Shown here: positions 1 to 4,896 of the stretch, in pieces | Position numbering within the stretch: the stretch's first letter is position 1 | How the letters are laid out: each line of letters opens with the position of its first letter | NCBI GenBank assembly: GCA_029289015.1 | Contig: JARFUL010000208.1 | Span: 1 to 5,788, forward strand | DNA: 5,788 nt | DNA from: Syntrophobacteria bacterium | GTDB lineage: Bacteria; Desulfobacterota; Syntrophobacteria; JARFUL01 | Direction of reading: 5' to 3' | The notes under the pieces: model-generated | The model's database searches: none | The model's input: the letters and a program-made list of their open reading frames with translations, nothing else | Told to the model about the DNA's origin: nothing | Made by a program: the position numbers and the translations under genes

Positions 1-196
1 CCAACCTCCTCAACGTGCAGGTGAGCCGCAGCTCCTGTTCGCCAACCTGATGGTCGCGACCCTGATGCTGGGCGCGTACTACGCGATCCTCGAGGGCAAG
101 CTGGATTACGAGGAGGCCTACTTCGACATAGTCTCCGGCAAGGTGAGCCCCGTGAAGAGGGGACTGGGAGGTGGAAGAGATGGACCTGAAACCTGA
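1..196 (+). CDS. C-terminal fragment of a ThiF-like E1 adenylyltransferase (5' end outside window, apparent frameshift)
   Basis: E1-like enzymes adenylate the C-terminus of a ubiquitin-like or sulfur-carrier protein using ATP. Only the end is visible. From about position 29 the frame of base 2 reads PQLLFANLMVATLML, then EGKLDYEEAYFDIVSGKVSP, and stops at TGA 194-196. A hydrophobic helix, then G(K/R)LDY, then F-D-x-x-(S/T)G-(K/R)-V-(S/T)-P is an ending I recall from ThiF proteins of bacterial E1/Ubl and PRTRC-type loci. The ATP-binding domain and any catalytic cysteine lie upstream, so activity cannot be judged. The next gene encodes a Ubl-like protein and starts inside this one, which supports the call. 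Codons at 2-25 in this frame (CAA, CCT, CGT, GCA, GGT) do not match the rest of the window. The frame of base 3 has typical codons there (AAC CTC CTC AAC GTG CAG GTG) but stops at 48-50. A one-base loss near 24-31 would join the two. Alternative: an unrelated protein with a similar tail. Confidence 0.55.
   Translation, partial: QPPQRAGEPQLLFANLMVATLMLGAYYAILEGKLDYEEAYFDIVSGKVSPVKRGLGGGRDGPET
166..173 (+). promoter_or_regulatory. Shine-Dalgarno sequence deciding the Ubl start
   Basis: GGGAGGTG ends six bases before the ATG at 180, which is good spacing for translation initiation. The GTG at 171 lies inside this motif and so has no usable Shine-Dalgarno sequence of its own. This favours the ATG at 180. 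The site lies within the end of the preceding E1-like gene, so translation of the two is probably coupled. Confidence 0.6.
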
Positions 197-455
197 GGAG
201 GGAGGCCTCAGGGCCCCTTATGGGGTCAAGGTGACCTACGGGATCCACAAGATGGAAGCCGCGCTCGAGGGAAAGAGGGTGGCCGAGGTGCGCGGGGCCA
301 TAAGCGAGTCCCTGAACATCGACCCCAGGGCCATGGCGGTGGTGAACGGGTCCGAGGTGGACGAGGACCACGTCCTGGCCGAGGGCGACCACCTGGAGTT
401 CGTCCGCCTCTCCGGCTCAAAGGGCTATCTTTCGGCAGAGGAAAGCGTGTTTTAG
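180..455 (+). CDS. Small ubiquitin-like / ThiS-MoaD-like beta-grasp protein
   Basis: This 91-residue protein is probably the partner of the E1-like enzyme encoded just upstream. Residues 15-82 fit a beta-grasp domain: a first strand (YGVKVTYG), a helix (VAEVRGAISESLNI, residues 34-47), then VVNGSEVDEDHVLAEGDHLE and FVRLSGSKG. The VNG-x-x-V...L-x-x-GD-x-L-E-F pattern matches the last strands of ThiS/MoaD and of the Ubl proteins beside bacterial ThiF genes. In ThiS the equivalent end is the reactive Gly-Gly. Here it is SGSKG (78-82), followed by nine more residues (YLSAEESVF), so no free di-glycine exists. The protein may need trimming after Gly82, or may not be conjugated at all. The ATG at 180 was chosen over the GTG at 171 because of Shine-Dalgarno spacing. 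The gene overlaps the E1-like gene by 17 bases and ends one base before the permease gene. The fold call is fairly firm; a role in protein modification is inference. Confidence 0.65.
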   Translation: MDLKPEEGGLRAPYGVKVTYGIHKMEAALEGKRVAEVRGAISESLNIDPRAMAVVNGSEVDEDHVLAEGDHLEFVRLSGSKGYLSAEESVF

Positions 456-456
456 G

Positions 457-1386
457 GTGGAGCTGGGGCTAAATATCTTCCCCATATTCGCGGTGATTCT
501 CTTCGGGGTCCTGGGGAAGAGGTTCGGTCTCTTCCCCGAGAAGTTCGTCTTTGCGGCCAACCGGCTGGTCTTCTACGTCGCGATCCCGTGCCTCATCTTC
601 CTGGCCATGATCAAGTCCCCCGCGTCCCTCGAGGGAATGGCCTGGGCCGTGGTCTCCGCGTGTCTGGCCCTCGTTGTTACGTGGCTCGCGGCTCTTTGGG
701 CCGGGTCTATGCTCTTTGGCCGGGGGAAGAGGTCCCAGGTCAGGGCCTCCTTCATCCACTGCGCGACCCACGGCAACGTCGCGATCATGGGGCTCGCGCT
801 CGCGTATTTCGGCCTCGGCGACGCCGGGCTCTTTTCCGCCACCATCATCGCGGCCGCGGTGATCCCCGTGCAGAACGTCCTCGCGGTGGTGGCTTTGGCC
901 ATGTTCGGCCGCTCAGAGGGGCTGGCCAGGGGAGCCAGGCGCGCGGCCGTAGGCATTGTCACCAACCCCATCATCCTGGCCACCCTCGCGGGCTATTTCG
1001 CGCTGGCCACCGGGATCGCGGTGCCCGAAATAATCAAGTCCTTCCTCAAGATGCTCGCGGACATGGCCATCCCCCTGGCCCTGGTCATCATAGGGGCCAA
1101 CCTCTCCTTTGCGCGCGAGGCCTGGGAGAAAGTACCCCTGGCCGCGGGTTTTGCGGTCAAGCTCGCGGTGCTGCCGGGGTTGGGGGTGCTCATGGGCTGG
1201 GCCGCGGGGCTCCCGGCCACCGCGCTGGGCGCGACCGCGATGATCCTGGGCGCGCCCAGCGCGCTCATCTCGCCCATCATGGCCCGGGAGATGGGCGGGG
1301 ACCCCCAGTACGCGTCGAGGATGGTCACAGTGACCACCCTCGCGTGCGCGTTCACCAGTTATCTGTGGCTGAGGCTTCTGGCCTGA
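457..1386 (+). CDS. AEC family (auxin efflux carrier-like, Mem_trans) permease
   Basis: This 309-residue integral inner-membrane protein is predicted to export an organic anion or similar small molecule; substrates of bacterial AEC proteins vary and cannot be read here. The length is usual for the family, and about ten hydrophobic segments span the protein. Family hallmarks are the N-terminal NRLVFYVAIPCLIFLA (residues 35-50) with its conserved proline, a GNVAIMGLALAYFG stretch (106-119), TNPIILATLAGY (169-180), AIPLALVIIGANLS (204-217), and a C-terminal region with GAPSALISPIMAREMGGD (265-282). The start is GTG one base after the Ubl stop. An AGAGGA at 437-442 could serve as a somewhat distant Shine-Dalgarno sequence, so expression may depend on coupling to the Ubl gene. 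The spacing suggests co-transcription with E1 and Ubl, although no functional link is known to me. The gene ends flush against the convergent zinc-ribbon gene. Confidence 0.9.
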   Translation: MELGLNIFPIFAVILFGVLGKRFGLFPEKFVFAANRLVFYVAIPCLIFLAMIKSPASLEGMAWAVVSACLALVVTWLAALWAGSMLFGRGKRSQVRASFIHCATHGNVAIMGLALAYFGLGDAGLFSATIIAAAVIPVQNVLAVVALAMFGRSEGLARGARRAAVGIVTNPIILATLAGYFALATGIAVPEIIKSFLKMLADMAIPLALVIIGANLSFAREAWEKVPLAAGFAVKLAVLPGLGVLMGWAAGLPATALGATAMILGAPSALISPIMAREMGGDPQYASRMVTVTTLACAFTSYLWLRLLA

Positions 1387-1587
1387 TTACTCCTCCGGGG
1401 CCATCTCGTCGAATTCCTTCTGGCACTCCGGGCAGAGGCTTATGGTCTGGCCGCTGCTCTTCAGATTGATGAACCAGGGGTGGGCAAGGGAGGTCACGCT
1501 CGTGATCCTGGGCACCTTGAGCACGAACTGCGCGCTGCACCGCTCGCAGATGATCTTTACCTCTTTCAGTTTATCGCGATCCTTCAT
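1387..1587 (-). CDS. Small zinc-ribbon-like protein, function unknown
   Basis: This 66-residue protein has two CxxC knuckles, Cys14-Glu-Arg-Cys17 and Cys52-Pro-Glu-Cys55, 34 residues apart. That is the layout of a structural zinc ribbon. The N-terminus is rich in Lys, Asp and Glu and the C-terminus is acidic (KEFDEMAPEE). Such ribbons occur in small nucleic-acid-binding proteins, in regulators and in subunits of larger complexes; nothing here separates these. The codons match the neighbouring genes, which supports a real gene. The only plausible start is ATG at 1585-1587. Its ribosome-binding site is weak (GGGA about two bases upstream). It lies 77 bases downstream of the DUF2304 gene on the same strand, so it could be the last gene of the glycosyltransferase operon or have its own promoter. 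Its TAA directly abuts the permease TGA. Confidence 0.7.
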   Translation of the reverse strand: MKDRDKLKEVKIICERCSAQFVLKVPRITSVTSLAHPWFINLKSSGQTISLCPECQKEFDEMAPEE

Positions 1588-1664
1588 CGTCCCATAAAAT
1601 CAAGCGGGCCAAATAGATGGACCGATTGTCCCCCAAGGAGAAAGAGACCCCCACACCGTATTAA
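1588..1664. other. Intergenic gap between zinc-ribbon and DUF2304 genes
   Basis: This is the longest non-coding stretch in the window and is locally less GC-rich, with TTAATTAT at its right end and ATAAAATC at its left end. I see no strong terminator for the DUF2304 gene. There is a weak five-pair stem on the minus strand (TCTCC, loop TTG, GGGGA; one G-T pair), and a four-pair stem GGAC/GTCC at 1619-1631. Neither is followed by a T-tract. It may hold a promoter for the zinc-ribbon gene, but none can be assigned confidently. Confidence 0.4.
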
Positions 1665-2057
1665 TTATCCCACAGGTTCTTCTTTTTGGTCCAGACCTGT
1701 TTCCATCTTGACCGCGAGACCCTTGAGGGACTCCTTGAGCATGGCCACCTCCTGGGCCAGGGCCAGGTTGCGGTCGTAGAGCTGGCTTATGGCTACGGTG
1801 AACTTGAGCACCAGGCCGAAGAGGAACAGAAAGGCCACCATGAAGAGGGTGGTCAGGTGGTGGAGCCGGAAGAGCTTCGAGACCACGGTCAAGAGGTCGG
1901 GCCAGAGCCCGAAGACGAAAATCGAGAACGCGGCGAAGAGCCACAGCACGCCGTACTTCTCCTTCAGCCGGTTCTGCCGGATAAGCACGAATATGATTCC
2001 CACGGTGGAGAGGCATATGGCCCCGATGAGGATCCTCAGGTGAAAGGCTATCTTCAT
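1665..2057 (-). CDS. DUF2304 family membrane protein
   Basis: This 130-residue inner-membrane protein has about three hydrophobic segments (residues 8-26, 36-57 and 67-90). Between the first two is the typical R-x-x-x-L-K-E-K-Y-G-V-L-W-L stretch (residues 27-40). Residues 92-117 follow, with regular leucines and charges that suggest a short cytoplasmic coiled coil. DUF2304 proteins are widely found next to DPM1-like GT2 glycosyltransferases, as here, and are thought to be membrane partners of that step; the biochemistry is not settled. The start overlaps the stop of the preceding GT2 gene in ATGA (2054-2057) and also has a strong Shine-Dalgarno site. Tight coupling to the GT2 suggests a fixed-ratio pair. 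Confidence 0.85.
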   Translation of the reverse strand: MKIAFHLRILIGAICLSTVGIIFVLIRQNRLKEKYGVLWLFAAFSIFVFGLWPDLLTVVSKLFRLHHLTTLFMVAFLFLFGLVLKFTVAISQLYDRNLALAQEVAMLKESLKGLAVKMETGLDQKEEPVG

Positions 2058-2764
2058 TTCAGCTCCTTCTTCTTAAACGGGGTTACCAGCACGGCCAGGC
2101 TGACCTTGATCATGTAGTAGGCCCCAGAGAGCACTGAGATCGACGACCTGCCCCCCTTGCGGGGTTCCATGCTGACTGGCACCTCGGTGAAGGTGAGCCC
2201 GTTGCGGTCCAATAGGATCAGCGCCTCCACCTCTGGGTAGTCGTGGGGGTATCTCATGTAGAAGAGCTCCAGGGCCTCGGAGGACATGGCCCTGAACCCG
2301 GAGGTGGGGTCGTATACCCTCTTGCCGGTAAGCGCGTAGATCATCCAGGAGAAGAGCCCGATGCCGAACCTGCGCAGCGCGGAGCCCCGGTAACCGGTAT
2401 CCTCCACGAACCTGGAGCCCACCACCAGGTGCCACCCCTCACCCAGACGGCCCAGGAGCTTGCCCGCCTCCCTGGGGGGGTGCTGGCCGTCCGCGTCCAC
2501 CTGGAGCGCGGCCCTGTAGCCGTGGTCCAGGGCATACTTGAACCCGGTCTGCATCGCGGTGCCTATGCCGCAGTTGAAGGGCAGGGTCACCACTTTTGCG
2601 CCCTCGGCCCGGGCCAGGTCGCCGGTTTTGTCCGTGGAGCCGTCGTCCACCACCAGGACGTCCGCGTCCGGAAGGTGCGCGTTGAGGTTCCTGACCACCT
2701 GCGCGATGGTCTCCTCCTCGTTGAGCGCGGGAACGATTACCAGCGTGTCTTTGCCTGTTTCCAT
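2054..2764 (-). CDS. GT2 family glycosyltransferase, dolichyl/polyprenyl-phosphate mannosyltransferase-like (DPM1-type)
   Basis: This 236-residue GT-A fold enzyme probably moves a sugar from an NDP-sugar to polyprenyl phosphate at the cytoplasmic face of the membrane, making a lipid-linked donor. Visible motifs are the nucleotide-binding VPALNEEETI (11-20), VVDDGSTD (38-45), NCGIGTAMQTGFKYA (64-78), the metal-binding DADGQHPP (90-97), VVGSR (114-118), DPTSGFRAM (152-160) and PRKGGRSSIS (201-210). No QxxRW motif of processive synthases is present. Residues 211-229 are hydrophobic enough to touch the membrane. Length is normal for the soluble or peripheral DPM1 class. The start overlaps the upstream GT2 stop in TGATG, and the stop overlaps the DUF2304 start in ATGA. 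Sugar specificity cannot be read from sequence. The class is firm, the exact acceptor is inference. Confidence 0.9.
   Translation of the reverse strand: METGKDTLVIVPALNEEETIAQVVRNLNAHLPDADVLVVDDGSTDKTGDLARAEGAKVVTLPFNCGIGTAMQTGFKYALDHGYRAALQVDADGQHPPREAGKLLGRLGEGWHLVVGSRFVEDTGYRGSALRRFGIGLFSWMIYALTGKRVYDPTSGFRAMSSEALELFYMRYPHDYPEVEALILLDRNGLTFTEVPVSMEPRKGGRSSISVLSGAYYMIKVSLAVLVTPFKKKELK
2063..2068 (-). promoter_or_regulatory. Strong Shine-Dalgarno sequence of the DUF2304 gene
   Basis: On the minus strand AAGGAG lies five bases before the DUF2304 ATG, inside the final codons of the DPM1-like GT2 gene. It is the best ribosome-binding site in the window. It confirms the start and allows re-initiation at the ATGA overlap. 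Confidence 0.7.
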
Positions 2765-3732
2765 CAGATCCCTATCCCGAACCTCAAGATTCCCCGGGCC
2801 AGCCCCAGGGACCTGGCAAAGCCCCTGAGAAAGGTCACCCCGGCAAAGGGGAGCCCTTCGAGCACCCCGCCGGGCCAGTCGCCCGCCGCGAGCGGGCCGA
2901 ACTGGAGCGCTCCGTATATCAGGGTGAGCAACGCGGCCGCGTTTGCGAACCCTCCCCCAAAAACAAGCGCGAGGGGCCAGAGCCCGAGTATCAAGAGGGC
3001 CATGGGAGCCTCGATGGAGTCCTTCAGCAGGGTGTAGTCGTCCCCCTTGGCCATGTCCGGGTGCCTCTTGTAGAGGAGCATCCTCCAGAAGCCGTGGCGG
3101 GCCTGCTCCTTTAAGTATTTTACCAGGCTCTCGGTGTGGAGGTGGTCCACCACCGCGTCCCTCATAAAGGCTATTTTATACCCGGACTTCAAGATACGGA
3201 AGGCCAGATCGAAGTCCTCCCCCGACGCGCGGCGGAAGGACTCGTCGAACCCGCCCAGCCTTTCCAGTATCTCCCTTCTCACCGCGACGTTGTAGGAGCC
3301 GAAGGACCTCACGAACCTTCCCATGCGCGAGTGGCGCGCGATGATCTCGGAGTGGATCTGCCGCGCGAGCCATTGGGACCGGTTCCAGATGCCGTAGGTG
3401 CCGGCTGCCGCGCCCACGTTGTCCGAGGAGAGGCCCGCGAGGAGGGAGGAAGCCCAGTCTCTTCGCGCGCGGCAGTCCGAGTCGGTGAAGAGCACCACCT
3501 CTCCCCTGGCCGCGCGGAACCCCGCGTTCCTAGCCGCGGCAGGCCCGCGGTTTTCCTGGCGGATCACCCTGGCCCCGGCCCTTTCGGCCAGCCCCGCGGT
3601 CCCGTCGGTGGACCCGTCGTCCACCACTATGACCTCGAGGTCCTGATCCAGGTCCTGGTCCCTGGCCGCTGAGACCACCTCAAAGATGGTCCCCCGGGCG
3701 TTATACGCGGGTATCACCACAGAGACCGTCAC
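2764..3732 (-). CDS. GT2 family glycosyltransferase with C-terminal membrane region
   Basis: This 322-residue inverting GT-A enzyme probably adds a sugar to a growing surface glycan or glycolipid. The catalytic domain covers about residues 1-200: VSVVIPAYNARGTI (3-16), VIVVDDGSTDGT (34-45), NRGPAAARNAGFRAARGE (61-78), the DxD-type TDSDC (83-87), GSYNVAVRREIL (145-156) and the likely catalytic-base region SGEDFDLAFRI (170-180), followed by DHLHTESL (196-203). Residues 241-275 are strongly hydrophobic with alanines and glycines, suggesting one or two membrane segments. A further apolar, Arg-containing tail (about 295-322) could lie on the membrane. The start is GTG, overlapping the GT4 stop in GTGA. 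A purine-rich GGGGGGTGG ends six bases upstream. Substrates unknown. Confidence 0.88.
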   Translation of the reverse strand: MTVSVVIPAYNARGTIFEVVSAARDQDLDQDLEVIVVDDGSTDGTAGLAERAGARVIRQENRGPAAARNAGFRAARGEVVLFTDSDCRARRDWASSLLAGLSSDNVGAAAGTYGIWNRSQWLARQIHSEIIARHSRMGRFVRSFGSYNVAVRREILERLGGFDESFRRASGEDFDLAFRILKSGYKIAFMRDAVVDHLHTESLVKYLKEQARHGFWRMLLYKRHPDMAKGDDYTLLKDSIEAPMALLILGLWPLALVFGGGFANAAALLTLIYGALQFGPLAAGDWPGGVLEGLPFAGVTFLRGFARSLGLARGILRFGIGI

Positions 3733-4865
3733 TGCAGGCCACCCCCCAGGAGCTCCCTGAGCCCGGCCTCCAGGGACCGGGCCACCACGGGCCAGGCGAA
3801 CCGGGCCATGACGAACTCCTTCCCGCGGGAGACCCTGTCGGCCCGGGGGTCGGCGAGCATCCTGAATATGGCCGCGGGGATCTCTCCGGTTGAGAAGACC
3901 TCCTCCACGTACGGCGCGAAGACCCTGTCGCCGCCCAAAAGGTTGGTGACCACGGGCAGGCCCGCGGCCAGGTATTCCCTTAGCTTGAGGGACGAGCGGC
4001 AGCGGTTGGTGAGGGTGGGCTCCATGTAGTTGAGCGCGACCCGGGAGAGCCTGAGGAGCCCGGGCACGAGCCTGTGCTCCACATAGCCGGGGAACACGAA
4101 AGACGGCCCGAGGCCCGCCGCGGCCACCCTTTCTTTGGCTCCGTTCACCTTCTCCCCCTCCCCCAGCACCAGGACCTTTACCTCCCTTTTCGCGGCCGCG
4201 ATCTCAATGAGCGCGGGGAGGATCATCTCCAGGTCGCTGGTCATGCCCAAAGAGGCCGCGTACACCACCACCTCGAACCCCTCCAGCCCCAGGGAGCGCC
4301 ACATCTCAAGTTGCGGCCCGGGCTCCCGGAAGATGCGGGGGTCGAACCCCTGGGCCACGTGAAATATCCTTGCTTCGTCTATCCCGGACCGGACCAGGAG
4401 ATCCCTGAGGATCTCATTGTGGGTGGTTACCAGGTGGAAGAGCGGCGGAAAGAGCCTGAAGAAGCCCCTGGTGACCCGGCTCATAAGGCCGTGGGGGTAG
4501 TAGCCGAAATCCAGGTCGTCCACGTCGAGGACCAGCTTCGCGCGGGGAGCGAAGAGCCCCTTGAGGAGCGCGGGAATCGAGGCGTTGGGCAGGGGCTTGA
4601 GCGCGTAGACCACGTCCGCGCGTGCAAAGAGCGCGGCCGCGGAATTAGATGCCGTGGCATGGAGCACCGTCGCGGGAAGCCACCGGGCCTCCCTGGTAAA
4701 GCGCAGCGTGAGCCCGGGGGACTCCTCGGTCCTCCTGGGGGAGCCCCTCTCCAGGTATAAAACGCTGTGGCCCAGGAGAGCTAGCTCTTTGGCCAGGGCC
4801 TGGAACCTCCTGGATGAGCCGGAGCGCTCATTCATGGAGGAGATCATGATAATGCGCATTGCCAC
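3729..4865 (-). CDS. GT4 family (GT-B fold) glycosyltransferase
   Basis: This protein of up to 378 residues probably transfers a sugar from an NDP-sugar with retention, for a surface glycan or glycolipid. The N-terminal half has RIIMISSMNERSGSSRRFQA (4-23), the acceptor-side glycine/serine loop, then LVLDVDDLDF (111-120) and LVTTHNEIL (145-153). The C-terminal donor half begins near AQGFDPRIF (171-179) and includes VYAASLGMTSDLE (201-213), VLVLGEGEK (231-239), FVFPGYVEH (257-265) and SSLKLREYLAAGLPVVTN (291-308). The last is the usual nucleotide-sugar motif, with the K-L-x-E-Y-x-A-A-G form in place of full EX7E. The first possible start is GTG at 4865. The ATG at 4859 gives the commoner beginning MRIIMISS and may be the true start; AGGTGG lies close before it. 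The stop overlaps the GT2 start. The radical SAM stop lies about 30 bases upstream. Confidence 0.87.
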   Translation of the reverse strand: MAMRIIMISSMNERSGSSRRFQALAKELALLGHSVLYLERGSPRRTEESPGLTLRFTREARWLPATVLHATASNSAAALFARADVVYALKPLPNASIPALLKGLFAPRAKLVLDVDDLDFGYYPHGLMSRVTRGFFRLFPPLFHLVTTHNEILRDLLVRSGIDEARIFHVAQGFDPRIFREPGPQLEMWRSLGLEGFEVVVYAASLGMTSDLEMILPALIEIAAAKREVKVLVLGEGEKVNGAKERVAAAGLGPSFVFPGYVEHRLVPGLLRLSRVALNYMEPTLTNRCRSSLKLREYLAAGLPVVTNLLGGDRVFAPYVEEVFSTGEIPAAIFRMLADPRADRVSRGKEFVMARFAWPVVARSLEAGLRELLGGGLQ

Positions 4866-4882
4866 CTAGTCCGTAAAAGATC

Positions 4883-4896
4883 AGGGCCTTGGCCCT
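4883..4896 (-). other. Small inverted repeat at the radical SAM / GT4 junction
   Basis: AGGGCC-TT-GGCCCT on the + strand (AGGGCC-AA-GGCCCT on the minus strand) is a perfect six-base inverted repeat, which would fold as a five-pair stem with a four-base loop. It reaches the last base of the radical SAM stop codon. In the transcribed direction it is followed by GATCTTTTAC, a short T-run. It could be a weak terminator or attenuator, an RNA processing site, or chance in GC-rich DNA. Confidence 0.3.

Noticed and set aside
1372..1384. Four-pair stem AGGC/GCCT at the end of the permease gene as a terminator
   Set aside because: The stem is too short, lies inside codons, and has no T-tract on either strand.
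588..1469. Long + strand open frame (293 codons) overlapping the permease gene in another frame
   Set aside because: Its product is rich in Arg, Gly, His and Pro with no domain pattern. It is a by-product of GC-rich coding DNA over a clear AEC gene.
1664..1694. Possible minus-strand promoter: GATAAT (1664-1669) with CTGGAC (1689-1694) upstream
   Set aside because: The spacing is 19 bases and the -35 match is poor. It overlaps the end of the DUF2304 gene, and an AT-rich patch in a GC-rich genome gives such matches by chance.
2474..2480. Run of seven G as a possible frameshift site in the DPM1-like GT2 gene
   Set aside because: The reading frame continues correctly through the DADGQHPP motif on both sides, so no shift is needed.
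2243..3037. Long + strand open frame (264 codons) antisense to the two GT2 genes
   Set aside because: It runs antisense across two well-supported glycosyltransferase genes and shows no recognisable motif or suitable ribosome-binding site.
850..4640. Four copies of GCGGCCGC (850-857, 2933-2940, 4192-4199, 4633-4640)
   Set aside because: All lie in alanine-rich coding sequence of high GC. Spacing is irregular and nothing suggests a functional repeat.
4074..4760. Long + strand open frame (228 codons) antisense to the GT4 gene
   Set aside because: The GT4 gene on the other strand has all family motifs; the antisense product is low-complexity and unsupported.
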